Shown here: positions 46,300 through 55,268 of the stretch, in pieces
How positions within the stretch are numbered: the first letter of the stretch is position 1
Layout of the letters: every line of letters begins with the position of its first letter
The notes under the pieces: model-generated
The model's input: only the letters and a program-made list of their open reading frames with translations
Told to the model about the DNA's origin: nothing
The model's database searches: none
From: an uncultured bacterium
Lineage (GTDB): Bacteria > Cyanobacteriota > Vampirovibrionia > Gastranaerophilales > Gastranaerophilaceae
Direction of reading: 5' to 3'
NCBI GenBank assembly: GCA_900547155.1
Contig: URFH01000010.1
Location: forward strand, 1-64,000
Length of the DNA stretch: 64,000 nt
Program-made: the position numbers and the translations under genes

Positions 46300-46515
46300 T
46301 TAAATTTGTCGCTGGAAGCGTGATTTTCGCGCCCCTGCGACCCTGAAACAAGTTCAGGGTGACAAAAAGTGCGCCCCGTCATGCTGAACTTGTTTCAGCA
46401 TCGCCAGATTGAAGTAAATAAGCCAAAATCTTGCCGCCGGAAGCGTGATTTTCACGCCCCTGCGACCCTGAAACGAGTTCAGGGTGACAAAAAACGCACC
46501 GTCATTCCGACATTT
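46300..46515. repeat. Dispersed palindromic repeat R1, region 4
   Basis: One full unit plus parts: CCCTGAAACAAGTTCAGGGT, CATGCTGAACTTGTTTCAGC, GCCAGATTGAAGTAAATAAG, GCCGGAAGCGTGATTTTCAC, then CCCTGAAACGAGTTCAGGGT again. It fills the divergent gap between nusB and ileS up to the ileS promoter. Confidence 0.85.
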
Positions 46516-46525
46516 TTCCAATTAT

Positions 46526-46554
46526 TTGATGTTTGTTTTCTTTTTATATAAAAT
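46526..46554 (+). promoter_or_regulatory. Promoter of ileS
   Basis: TTGATG at 46526-46531, 17-bp spacer, TAAAAT at 46549-46554, predicted start near 46561, and GAGGGAG before the ATG at 46587. The leader is too short for a T-box. Confidence 0.6.
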
Positions 46555-46586
46555 TTTACCTATAGAAAAGAATAAGAGGGAGTACT

Positions 46587-49397
46587 ATGTCCGAGCAAAA
46601 AAATATGGAATATAAAGATACATTGAACCTGCCGCAAACCACACTGGCAATGCGCGCCAACGCGGCTCAAAAGGAAGTCGAAACACAAAAATTCTGGGAA
46701 GAAAATAAAATTTATGAAAAAAATCTGGCACAGCGCGATAAAACGAACAAATTCATCCTCCATGACGGCCCTCCGTATTTGAGCTCCGACAAAATCCACA
46801 TCGGAACCGCTCTGAATAAGATTTTGAAAGATATTGTTATAAAATACAAATCCCAGCGCGGCCATTATGCCCCTTATGTTCCGGGCTACGACGCTCACGG
46901 GCTGCCGATTGAAAACGCCGTTGTGAAAAAAATCAAAGGCGGAAGAGAAGCAATTACACCCGCTGAATTGCGCGCAAAATGCAGAGAATTCGCAATGCAA
47001 AACCTCAAAGGACAGGAAGCAAACTTCAAACGTCTTGGCGTCTGGGGCGACTGGGAACATCCTTATATTACAATTGCACCTGAAGTTGAGGCCGAACAGG
47101 TCAGAATTTTCGGCGAAATGTACAAAAAAGGCTATATTGAAAAAGGGCTAAAACCCGTTTACTGGTGCGCGTCCTGCGAAACCGCGCTTGCAGAAGCGGA
47201 AGTCGAATACGCAGACCACACATCGACTTCAATTTATGTGAAATTCAAATTTGAGCCCGAAGATATGGCTGAAATCTACAAAAAAGCCGGAGCTCAAACA
47301 GAAAAACCGCTTTTTGCAGTAATCTGGACAACAACTCCCTGGACAATCCCCTCAAACCTTGCAATCTGCTTGAATGCAAAGCTCGAATACTCGCTCGTTG
47401 AATACAAAAACGAAGTTTATACGATTGCGCAAGGACTTTTGGCGAATTTTCTTGCTGATAACGGCATTGAAGAAAAGGATATTAAAATTCTAGGCTCCCT
47501 GACAGGCGCAGAACTTGAAAATTATAAGACAAAACACCCGCTTTACAACCGTTTCAGCCCTCTGCTCAACGGCGACCATGTTACGCTCGACGCAGGTACC
47601 GGATGCGTTCATACAGCACCCGGACACGGTCTTGAGGACTGGGAAGTCTGCCAGAAATACGGAATTGAGGTTCTTTCACCTCTGGATTCAAAAGGCTGCT
47701 GGACAAGCGAGGTTCCTGATTTAGAGGGAGTGCCTTATTACAAAGGAAATGCGATTGTTATCGAAAATCTTGAAAAAGCGGGCGCTTTGATGTCAAAAGC
47801 TGACATCAGCCACAGCTATCCGCACTGCTGGCGCTGCAAAAACCCCGTAATCTACCGCGCAACGCCTCAATGGTTCGTCAGAGTTGACAAATTCCGTGAA
47901 GAAACCCTCGAAGAAATCAAAAAAGTAAAATGGATTCCAGCGTCAGGCGAACAGAGAATCTCAAATATGGTTTCATTGAGAAGCGACTGGTGCATTTCCC
48001 GCCAGAGAGCGTGGGGCGTGCCGATTCCGGTCTTTTATTGCGAGGATTGCGGCGAAGCTATCGTTACTGATGAAACAATCAAAAAAGTAGCGGATTTGTT
48101 CGACAAAGAATCCTCTGACGGATGGGTAAAACACAGCGCAGAAGAGATTTTGGGCGAGGATTTTGTCTGCCCGAAATGCGGCAAAAAACATTTCAAAAAA
48201 GAAACCGATATTATGGATGTTTGGTTTGATTCGGGCATTACGCACCGTGCTGTTGTTGAAAAAAGGCACGAGGAACTCGGACATTTGCCGGTTGAAATGT
48301 ATCTGGAAGGCTCTGACCAGCACAGGGGCTGGTTCCAGTCTTCGCTTTTGACGGCTGTTGCGACCAGCGGAAAAGCACCTTACAAAACCGTTCTCACCCA
48401 CGGATTTGTGCTTGACGGCGAGGGCAGAAAAATGAGCAAATCGCTCGGAAACGTAGTGCTTCCGCAGGAAGTTACAAAAGTCTATGGCGCTGACGTTTTG
48501 AGGCTCTGGGCTGCATCCGTGGATTACAGAAATGACGTAAAAATCGGCGAAAACGCAATCAAACAGCTCGTTGAAATCTTCAAAAAAATAAGAAACACTT
48601 CAAGATTCCTGTTGGGCAACCTTTTTGACTTTGACCCTGCAAAAGATTACGTTGAATACAAAGATTTAAAAGCGCTTGACAAATTTGCGCTCCACAAGCT
48701 CAATACCCTGATTTCAAACGTAACGGAAGCCTTTGAGGATTACGAATTTTACAAATACTTCCAGCAGCTGCAAAATTTTGCGGCAGTTGACCTCAGTTCG
48801 TTCTATCTTGACATTGTAAAAGACAGACTCTACACGGCGGGCAAAAAATCTCTCTCAAGACGCGCCTGCCAGACCGTGCTTTATGAGATTTCGCAGGCTT
48901 TGACGAGAATTCTCGTTCCTGTTATGCCTCATCAGGCCGAAGATATCTGGCAAAACACGCCCGAAGCCCAAAAAGGCGGATTGGAAAGCATTTTGCTCTC
49001 TGATTGGCCCGAAGTGAAAAATGAATGGAAAAATGAGGCTCTTGAGGAGGAATTCACGAAGATTCTTAAATTGAGAGAAATCGTTTCAAAAGCGATTGAG
49101 CCGTTGAGGGCGGAAAAAATCATCGGAAGCTCACTTGAGGCTGCTGTTTACGTAAAAGGCGGCGACGAAGCGCTTTTGAAAAAATATGAATCCGAACTTG
49201 GCAATATTTTCATCACTTCTCAGGCTGTTCTGGCTGAAAAAGCACCTGAAAACGTGCTGAATGAGCTGACAGAAGACGATTACACAATCTACGTGACAAA
49301 AGCTCACGGCGAAAAATGCGAAAGATGCTGGAAATACAGGGAAATGCCGGACGGAAAAACCGTTTGTGACGAGTGTCTTGACGCAATCAACGAATAA
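46587..49397 (+). CDS. ileS: Isoleucyl-tRNA synthetase
   Basis: 936 aa, full length. HIGH-type motif DKIHIGTALNK after HDGPPYLSS; editing domain TTTPWTIPSNLAI; GRKMSKSLGNVV is the KMSKS loop; and a C-terminal zinc knuckle CERCWKYREMPDG...CDEC. It charges tRNA-Ile in the cytoplasm. Single gene with its own promoter and a terminator directly after the stop. Length and zinc knuckle place it in the bacterial IleS1 type. Confidence 0.98.
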   Translation: MSEQKNMEYKDTLNLPQTTLAMRANAAQKEVETQKFWEENKIYEKNLAQRDKTNKFILHDGPPYLSSDKIHIGTALNKILKDIVIKYKSQRGHYAPYVPGYDAHGLPIENAVVKKIKGGREAITPAELRAKCREFAMQNLKGQEANFKRLGVWGDWEHPYITIAPEVEAEQVRIFGEMYKKGYIEKGLKPVYWCASCETALAEAEVEYADHTSTSIYVKFKFEPEDMAEIYKKAGAQTEKPLFAVIWTTTPWTIPSNLAICLNAKLEYSLVEYKNEVYTIAQGLLANFLADNGIEEKDIKILGSLTGAELENYKTKHPLYNRFSPLLNGDHVTLDAGTGCVHTAPGHGLEDWEVCQKYGIEVLSPLDSKGCWTSEVPDLEGVPYYKGNAIVIENLEKAGALMSKADISHSYPHCWRCKNPVIYRATPQWFVRVDKFREETLEEIKKVKWIPASGEQRISNMVSLRSDWCISRQRAWGVPIPVFYCEDCGEAIVTDETIKKVADLFDKESSDGWVKHSAEEILGEDFVCPKCGKKHFKKETDIMDVWFDSGITHRAVVEKRHEELGHLPVEMYLEGSDQHRGWFQSSLLTAVATSGKAPYKTVLTHGFVLDGEGRKMSKSLGNVVLPQEVTKVYGADVLRLWAASVDYRNDVKIGENAIKQLVEIFKKIRNTSRFLLGNLFDFDPAKDYVEYKDLKALDKFALHKLNTLISNVTEAFEDYEFYKYFQQLQNFAAVDLSSFYLDIVKDRLYTAGKKSLSRRACQTVLYEISQALTRILVPVMPHQAEDIWQNTPEAQKGGLESILLSDWPEVKNEWKNEALEEEFTKILKLREIVSKAIEPLRAEKIIGSSLEAAVYVKGGDEALLKKYESELGNIFITSQAVLAEKAPENVLNELTEDDYTIYVTKAHGEKCERCWKYREMPDGKTVCDECLDAINE

Positions 49398-49399
49398 AA

Positions 49400-49428
49400 T
49401 AAAAGCCCTGCTCTTGCGGGGCTTTTTA
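49400..49428 (+). terminator. Rho-independent terminator of ileS
   Basis: Stem AGCCCTGC/GCGGGGCT (one T-G pair), loop TCTT, followed by TTTTT, starting a few bases after the stop at 49397. Confidence 0.85.
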
Positions 49429-49463
49429 ATAGCAAAAAATTTTTTCACGGGACTTTAATAACT

Positions 49464-50147
49464 ATGAAAATAGGTGCGCTCAACTTAAAACCGGTCGTAA
49501 GACCGTTTTCCCCCGTCGAAAAACAGCCGAAAGCGGCTTTTAAGGCGCAGTATGATTCTTTTGATTTCAGCGGGAATTTTATAAAGTCCGTAAATGACCG
49601 TGAACCTCCGCTTATAGAGTTGAACCGCCCGATGCAGCTGGAGGAGCTGTTTTTGATGATTGTTAAAAGTCAAAATCCGGCGGTTGAAAAGATTTTTCTT
49701 CGCAAAGCCTTTGACAAAGCTACTTTGAGCGGTTATATGACGGATTTTTTGTACTTTCCCGAAGAAATTTCAAATATGAAAATTAAAAATTTATATGACC
49801 TTGGCTGTTTTGCGCTTGTTTTTGAAACGCAAGACGGAAAAATCCTGAAAATTGGCGAGGGAAGTCATTTTCCCGAAGACAGAAAACCGGAGGATTTTGA
49901 TGTACCTGTTGAAAAAAGCGGAAAAGGCAGGTTTTTACATTATTATGTTGAGCAAAAATGCTCTGTCGACGATGTTTCCGAGGAAGAAATCCTCGATTTA
50001 TGCAAATATATTAAATCTAAAGGTTTTTTGCTGATTGATGTCAATCTCATGAATGGCAGCCTGAAAAAAGAACAGTTTGGCAGGGGAAAGGACGGAAAAA
50101 TTTACCTTCTCGACCCCCAGTGCGCAATAAAACGCTCGATTTGTTAA
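49464..50147 (+). CDS. Divergent protein-kinase-like fold protein with leader motif
   Basis: 227 aa. The first 38 residues (MKIGALNLKPVVR, then AAFKAQYDSF) are a polar leader resembling those at 34535 and 50209. From about 105 the pattern is kinase-like: LYDLGCFALVFETQDGKILKI suggests a glycine loop and lysine strand, FLHYYVEQKC a hinge, and FLLIDVNLMNGSL plus KIYLLDPQCAI the catalytic and metal-binding loops (DxNxxN and LLDP). Key residues are present in altered form, so it may be an atypical or inactive kinase. It is followed by a GNAT-like gene. Confidence in the fold is moderate to low. Confidence 0.5.
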   Translation: MKIGALNLKPVVRPFSPVEKQPKAAFKAQYDSFDFSGNFIKSVNDREPPLIELNRPMQLEELFLMIVKSQNPAVEKIFLRKAFDKATLSGYMTDFLYFPEEISNMKIKNLYDLGCFALVFETQDGKILKIGEGSHFPEDRKPEDFDVPVEKSGKGRFLHYYVEQKCSVDDVSEEEILDLCKYIKSKGFLLIDVNLMNGSLKKEQFGRGKDGKIYLLDPQCAIKRSIC

Positions 50148-50208
50148 GTTGTGTAAATACTTGAGTTTGTTTGGGCAATTTAGATTCATCAGCAGCATTA
50201 ATCCTGAT

Positions 50209-50850
50209 ATGATTAACAAAATTTCTTACAATCCACAGATTTTGCAGCCCAATACGCTGAATTTTCGCCAATCTTTCAAGGGAAATCCGGTACAGACGCT
50301 TAAATATACAAATATAGGCAGTTGTCTTGAAGGTTATATCGGAAAAGTGCGTGTGCGGAAAGCTGCTGACAGGCAGAATTGTTTTCTGGATGTTTTTAAA
50401 AAATTTATTGACGGAAATACGGAAAATTATGCGATAAAAAACGAAGCAGGTGATATTATCGGCGAAGTAGATGTTTCTATAAGAAAACTTGCGCCGAATC
50501 CTTATGAGTGTCACCAAAATGCGGGTAATCCCAGCCATGTTTTTGTTGATAATTTGCGGAATTACTCAAAGCCGGGAACACCTTATACCAAAAAGGGGCT
50601 GGAGTATTTTAAAGACATTGGAACACGGTTGCTTCAGATTGCCCAGCGCCGCAGTGATGAGGCTGGCTGCCTCGGGAATATAAAACTGATTTCTAAAAAC
50701 GAGTCAAAGCAATGGTACATAAATATTATTGGCATGGCTGAAGAATTTCCTGCTGTACCCGGATTCAAGTTCAGAATCGGCAATCCGAATGCGTTATATC
50801 TGCCTGCGCATAGCAAAGAGCCGTTATCCCGTCTGCAGGGCGGTTTATAA
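50209..50850 (+). CDS. GNAT-like acetyltransferase-fold protein with leader motif
   Basis: 213 aa from the ATG at 50209; the open frame reaches upstream but with no better start. The first 30 residues (MINKISYNPQILQPN, then FRQSFKGN) match the leader style of two other proteins in this window. The middle reads like a GNAT core: YAIKNEAGDIIGEVDV, then GTRLLQIAQRRSDEAGCLGNIKL for the acetyl-CoA helix and WYINIIGM for the final strand. The ribosome site is not clear, so it may depend on translation from the kinase-like gene 61 bases upstream. Function is inferred from fold pattern only. Confidence 0.5.
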   Translation: MINKISYNPQILQPNTLNFRQSFKGNPVQTLKYTNIGSCLEGYIGKVRVRKAADRQNCFLDVFKKFIDGNTENYAIKNEAGDIIGEVDVSIRKLAPNPYECHQNAGNPSHVFVDNLRNYSKPGTPYTKKGLEYFKDIGTRLLQIAQRRSDEAGCLGNIKLISKNESKQWYINIIGMAEEFPAVPGFKFRIGNPNALYLPAHSKEPLSRLQGGL

Positions 50851-50853
50851 TTA

Positions 50854-50885
50854 AAAAAACTCCGATTTTCACCGGAGTTTTTCAT
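50854..50885. terminator. Bidirectional terminator between the GNAT-like gene and the 34-aa gene
   Basis: Stem AACTCCG/CGGAGTT with loop ATTTTCAC, with an A run on the left and TTTTT on the right. It can end both the plus-strand GNAT-like transcript and the minus-strand transcript from 51321. Confidence 0.75.
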
Positions 50886-50902
50886 ACAAATTTTGAATTT
50901 AT

Positions 50903-51007
50903 TTATACACTTTTTTTACCAAAACGTGAATTAGTTCTCTTTTTGTATTTTCTTGCGTTTTCTTTGTTACGCTCAGCTTTTTCTTTTTTCTGGTTATTTT
51001 TAGCCAT
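50903..51007 (-). CDS. 34-aa highly basic small protein
   Basis: A 35-codon frame beginning ATG (51005-51007) and reading MAKNNQKKEKAERNKENAR, then KKRTNSRFGKKSV, ending at TAA (50903-50905). About half the residues are Lys, Arg or Asn and there is almost no hydrophobic residue. A purine-rich AAGGCAGG lies upstream. It begins 11 bases after the stop of the zinc-ribbon gene, so it is its operon partner, and the bidirectional terminator follows. The charge suggests RNA, ribosome or DNA binding. No family recognised. Confidence 0.6.
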   Translation of the reverse strand: MAKNNQKKEKAERNKENARKYKKRTNSRFGKKSV

Positions 51008-51018
51008 CAGAGCCTGCC

Positions 51019-51321
51019 TTAATTCTGCATATTCTTGTAGCAGTCAGAGCAGTAAACCGGTCTATCTCCTTTGGGCTCAAACGGAACCGTTGTCTGGCAT
51101 CCGCAGTTGCTGCATGTAACTTCAAACTGTTGTCTTTGACCGTACCCTCCGCGGCTGTGTCCGCCTCTGGAATGGGCTTTTCTGGCAGCTCTGCATTCCG
51201 GACATCTTTTGGGTGCAGAATATCCTTTTGCGCTGTAAAATTCCTGATCTTCGGCCGTGAAAGTAAATTCTCTGCCGCAATCAGCGCAGGTAAGCTGCTG
51301 GTCTTCAAATTGGTAACTCAT
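51019..51321 (-). CDS. Double zinc-ribbon protein
   Basis: 100 aa with two zinc ribbons: LTCADCGREFTF with CPECR (about residues 11-43) and VTCSNCGCQTTVPF with CSDCY (about 69-95), separated by a Gly/Arg/His/Gln-rich linker (RGGHSRGGYGQ). Eight cysteines in four CxxC pairs give two zinc sites. Proteins of this zinc-ribbon type are common in bacteria, usually unstudied; nucleic-acid binding is plausible from the RGG-like linker. Translationally close to the basic 34-aa gene downstream. Confidence 0.85.
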   Translation of the reverse strand: MSYQFEDQQLTCADCGREFTFTAEDQEFYSAKGYSAPKRCPECRAARKAHSRGGHSRGGYGQRQQFEVTCSNCGCQTTVPFEPKGDRPVYCSDCYKNMQN

Positions 51322-51462
51322 GTGTTTTTTCCTATATTTTCTACCCCTACACTATGAACTAAATACATTCAAATGTCTAATTATATTTTTTTTCTCAGGA
51401 AAAAATGTTTTTTATTTCTGGAAAGACCTTTGCCGTGAAAGAGTTACGCTTGTTGTAAAGAA

Positions 51463-52734
51463 TCATAACGCGCTGACCGAATCAACGCCCATTTCTTTCA
51501 AAATTGCAATATAAGTGTTGTAATAAACGCCCACTGCGTTGATATATTCATTCAGATACTCCTGATGGGTGTGTTCGTTTATAATCAGGTTCATCAAATT
51601 AGCCTGCCCTTTCTGATAACGGGCTTTTGCGAGCTTTAGAATCTCCTTTGATTCATCAAGAATGTCGCTGTAATGCTCAACATTCTCTTTTGCTATCAAA
51701 AACTTGTCATAATTCGTTTTTAGCGTGTTTTTAGTAATGTTTACGCGCGCTTTGTAATCAAGTTCTGTCTGCTCAATGGCAAGCTTTGCGCTTTCAATCT
51801 CGGGCGTATAGCGGTAGAGCACGGGCATGTCCGCTCCTACAGCAACAAAAGCACCCGTGAGATGTTCTCCGTCGGATTTGTCGCCCATTGAAAAAGCATA
51901 GCCACCTCCGACCGATACATCCGGAATTCTGTTCCTTTTTGCAACTTGCAGCTCTTTTTTGCTCTTTTCTATGTTTAATTTTGCAAGCTGTAAATCATGC
52001 CTGTGCTCCATTGCCATTTTTTCGGCCTCATCGTATGAAGGCACCTCGATTTCGTTCAAAAATGACTTGTCAAAAAGCGAATCTTCAAGCGAATCATAGA
52101 AAGTGTCATTATTTTCAAGGTTTAGCACCCTGTTAAAATTGTATCTGGCGGTTTTTACGTTTGCTTTTGCCCTGTTAATGGCGATTAGCTGCTTTTTCAG
52201 CCTCATATCAGCCTGAAGAAATTCGATTTTGTAGTTTTCCGAGCTCTGCGGCTTTTCTTTTGCAAGCCTGAGCATTTCTTCGAGCAGCTCTTTTCGCTCT
52301 TCCATAATTTGCAGCTCGGATTTTGCCTGCAAAAGATTGAAATATGCAGTTCTAATCCTTAATTTAAGCTCAAACTCATAATGCTGCACGCTCTGCGAAA
52401 CAGCGGAAGCGTTTACAATCGCAGCGTCTTTTCTTGCGCCTCTTTTGGCGATTTCCAGCGGTAAAATAACCCCCACCTGGCTGGAATTTGCGTTTGAGAT
52501 TTTTCCTGTAAGAATGTTGGACTGAATTTGGGGATTTTTAAGCTTGTTTGCTGATTTTATCTGATATTTTGCGATTCCGAGGCTTTTTCTTTTCTCCTGA
52601 AGCCCGATGTTGCCATTTACGGCCATTTCCATTGCAGTCGGCAATGAAACCCTGTTTTCCGGCAACGCTGTTTCGCCTAAAACGGGCATTATTGTCGTAA
52701 ATCCCAGTATTAATGTTATTAATGTCTTTTTCAT
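51463..52734 (-). CDS. TolC-family outer membrane efflux protein
   Basis: 423 aa. Signal peptide MKKTLITLILGF, ending VLGE. The body has the duplicated OEP pattern of long helices broken by short strands: LPTAMEMAVNGNIGLQEK, LRIRTAYFNLLQAKSEL, then SYDEAEKMAMEHRHDLQLAK and SAKLAIEQTELDYKARV. Such proteins form trimeric outer-membrane channels for efflux or type I secretion, and this one could also serve metal efflux (CusC/CzcC-like). No inner-membrane partner is adjacent. Confidence 0.9.
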   Translation of the reverse strand: MKKTLITLILGFTTIMPVLGETALPENRVSLPTAMEMAVNGNIGLQEKRKSLGIAKYQIKSANKLKNPQIQSNILTGKISNANSSQVGVILPLEIAKRGARKDAAIVNASAVSQSVQHYEFELKLRIRTAYFNLLQAKSELQIMEERKELLEEMLRLAKEKPQSSENYKIEFLQADMRLKKQLIAINRAKANVKTARYNFNRVLNLENNDTFYDSLEDSLFDKSFLNEIEVPSYDEAEKMAMEHRHDLQLAKLNIEKSKKELQVAKRNRIPDVSVGGGYAFSMGDKSDGEHLTGAFVAVGADMPVLYRYTPEIESAKLAIEQTELDYKARVNITKNTLKTNYDKFLIAKENVEHYSDILDESKEILKLAKARYQKGQANLMNLIINEHTHQEYLNEYINAVGVYYNTYIAILKEMGVDSVSAL

Positions 52735-52762
52735 CCGGATATAAATTATAACATGGAAGTTT

Positions 52763-53116
52763 TTAATCGGCTATTTTTATCTTAAAATTTTGAATCGCCT
52801 CACCGCACAAGAGTTTTCGCTGATTTTCAAGATTGTTTTTTACAGCAAAAATCCAGCCTGTTTTCGGGTTGACAAAGAGGAAAAAAGCCGCTTCGCTCTC
52901 CAGAACCCGCTGCCTGCTGTCGATTTGGAGCTCGCCTTTGTCAGAAAGCTCAAACATTGTAAAAGAAAACGGTGAAGTCACGTGACTGTCGATAAAAGCG
53001 TCGAATTTTGTATTTCTCTGCTTTGTCATGTCCCTTAAAAGCGGTTCGCCTTTGTAGGTTGTGCACCATTGATAGAGTCTGGTAATAATATTATCAATTC
53101 TATCTGACAAGCTCAT
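52763..53116 (-). CDS. Hypothetical 117-aa protein coupled to the GGDEF protein
   Basis: Soluble 117 aa with an alternating strand pattern in the middle (FSFTMFELSDKGELQID, AFFLFVNPKTGWIFAVKN). It begins 17 bases before the stop of the GGDEF gene, so it is translated together with it and probably acts in the same signalling pathway. No domain recognised; it might be a small sensor or effector subunit. Confidence 0.7.
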   Translation of the reverse strand: MSLSDRIDNIITRLYQWCTTYKGEPLLRDMTKQRNTKFDAFIDSHVTSPFSFTMFELSDKGELQIDSRQRVLESEAAFFLFVNPKTGWIFAVKNNLENQRKLLCGEAIQNFKIKIAD

Positions 53117-55076
53117 TCAAAAGCCCCACAAATTCTTCTACAACTTTTTCGTTCCATTTTTTGCCCGATTCCCGGGTGATTACGTCAATGATTTTTTCGT
53201 TTGACATAGCTTTTCTGTAAGGTCGATCCTGTGACATTGCCGTGTAAGCGTCAATAAGCAGGATAATCTGCGAGGAAATCGGAATCTGGGCGCCTGATTT
53301 CTTGTTGGGATAACCGGTTCCATCCCAGTTTTCGTGGTGATTTTCGATTATCGGGATAATATCGGTTATTGAGCTTATTGGCTGGAGGATTTCCCTTGCT
53401 GCAATAATTGGATGTTCGTGAATTTTTTGCTTTTCATCGGGGGTTAACGGAGAGGTTTTGTTGAAAATCTCTTCCGGAATCATAATATTGCCGATATCGT
53501 ACAAAAGCATTGCTATTTTCAGCCTGTCAATGTCTTCTTTTGATATTTCCAGTTTTTTGGCAAGTTTTATGGCCAGTGAAATTTTTGATTTTGTTGTGCC
53601 GCTTGAAATTGACGGATTGTACGATTTTGAAATCATATCTACGATTGAATAAAGCGATTCTTTTGCCTGCCTTGAGTTTTCATGGACAATATCAAGTTTT
53701 GAGGTCAATTCTCTGGTTAATTCTTCCGGAACAGGTATTCTGCGCTTGTTTAAAATATCCATAAATGCGCCGTAAGCAACTTCCTGCCAGCTTTCTTCTT
53801 CGTTTTGCTTTGCAATGGTTACGCGGTTTCTTCCGTTGATTTTTGAGCGATACATTGCCTGATCTGTCATTTCGACCAGCTCATCAATGTTCATAGAATG
53901 CTCTGGATATGTGCCTACGCCGATACTTGCGGTGATTTTGCCGATTTGGGGTACTTCTTCGTTCTCGATTGCCGCTCTGATACGCTCAGCTGCAACCATT
54001 CCGCCGTTTGAGTCAATACCCGGAAGCAAAATGCTGAATTCTTCTCCTCCGAGCCTCGCAGGAATATCAATTGAGCGTGCATTCTTCTTCATAACGTCGG
54101 CAATCGCTTTGATTGCAATATCTCCGGCCATATGCCCGTAAGTATCATTTATTTTTTTCAAATAATCCAAATCCAGACTTATTATAGTGAAAGGCTGGTT
54201 TAAACGTCTTGCACGGTCTGCTTCTTTTTTCAATTCTTCCGTGAAATAGCGCCTGTTGTACAGCTCTGTCAAAGAATCCGTGACCGCTTCTTTTTTCATT
54301 GTTTCAAAAAGGTTGGCGATAGTTATTGCCATTTCTACCTGATTGGCAAAAAGGCTTAAAAAATTCAATTCTTTGTCAGTTACGCCTTCTCTGGGCGAAA
54401 ATACCATCATAACCCCGAACGGATTTTGATTTTGAAACAGAGGTATTATGATAAGAAATTTGCTCACGCCGAGTTTGTTAATCTGTTGTATTTTTTCAGC
54501 GTCAATATCAATCAGCAGGTTGTTAATTGCCTCTAAATATTCTTTTGTGTAAAGTATTTTGTGCTCTTTGAGGCATCTTGCGACGGGCGAGGTTTCATCG
54601 TACCTCAGGCGGTAATTTTCAAAATCGCCTCCGGCATGCGCCTGAAGAGCTTTTAGGATAGGGCTCATTGAAAACGCTTTAATATTGAAGAAAAAGCCGT
54701 TTTCATCTTCATTCAGCTTTAAAATTGTGCTGTTGATGTAACCCATTTCGCCGTGGAGCGAGTTAACCAGCTTGTCGAGAACGGAAGCAAGCGGCTGCGA
54801 GGAATTCATGAGCTCCCAGACATGTTTTAAGGTCAAAAACGCCTTATTTGCCTGGTCGAGTTCCTGCGTTCTTTCTAATATTTCCTGCTCAAGCGCCAGA
54901 TTTCGTTCATAAACCTCCAGAAATTCCTTTTTGTTGGTGGAAATGCTGTATTCTATTTCGTTAACCTGCCGAACAAAGTCTTTTATTTTATTAAAAATAT
55001 CCATTAAAACGTTTTGAATGCTTTCAACTATTTTATTAACACACGCCCTGACGGGCTTAGGGTATTTATTATACAA
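53100..55076 (-). CDS. GAF-GGDEF-degenerate HD-GYP signalling protein
   Basis: Up to 658 aa. A coiled N terminus, a GAF-like domain (about 90-265), a GGDEF domain with RLGGEEFSILLPG and a product-inhibition site RSID five residues before it (active diguanylate cyclase pattern), and an HD-GYP domain whose HD signature is altered: LLYDIGNIMIP in place of HDIGK, although HHENWDGTGYP is intact. It likely makes c-di-GMP and cannot degrade it. Start uncertain: TTG at 55076 or an ATG at 55004, neither with a good ribosome site. Confidence 0.88.
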   Translation of the reverse strand: MYNKYPKPVRACVNKIVESIQNVLMDIFNKIKDFVRQVNEIEYSISTNKKEFLEVYERNLALEQEILERTQELDQANKAFLTLKHVWELMNSSQPLASVLDKLVNSLHGEMGYINSTILKLNEDENGFFFNIKAFSMSPILKALQAHAGGDFENYRLRYDETSPVARCLKEHKILYTKEYLEAINNLLIDIDAEKIQQINKLGVSKFLIIIPLFQNQNPFGVMMVFSPREGVTDKELNFLSLFANQVEMAITIANLFETMKKEAVTDSLTELYNRRYFTEELKKEADRARRLNQPFTIISLDLDYLKKINDTYGHMAGDIAIKAIADVMKKNARSIDIPARLGGEEFSILLPGIDSNGGMVAAERIRAAIENEEVPQIGKITASIGVGTYPEHSMNIDELVEMTDQAMYRSKINGRNRVTIAKQNEEESWQEVAYGAFMDILNKRRIPVPEELTRELTSKLDIVHENSRQAKESLYSIVDMISKSYNPSISSGTTKSKISLAIKLAKKLEISKEDIDRLKIAMLLYDIGNIMIPEEIFNKTSPLTPDEKQKIHEHPIIAAREILQPISSITDIIPIIENHHENWDGTGYPNKKSGAQIPISSQIILLIDAYTAMSQDRPYRKAMSNEKIIDVITRESGKKWNEKVVEEFVGLLNELVR

Positions 55077-55268
55077 CTTTTGATTTGAGTTGTAAATTAT
55101 ACTTAAATTTAATATTTTTTTACAAATTATAAGAAATTTTGGGCTTTTTGGTGGATTCTCATATTAAAAAATTTGATTATTATTATGAGGTCGGTTCAAA
55201 AACATCCTAAAACCGGCTTTAAGTTGAAAACAATCGTCTAATATTATATCTAAGGAACCCGTAAAATT

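Noticed and set aside
46230..46382. N-terminal extension of nusB
   Set aside because: Translates the R1 repeat (CHPELVSG style), a known artefact of such palindromes.
46555..46586. T-box leader for ileS
   Set aside because: The predicted leader is under 30 bases, far too short.
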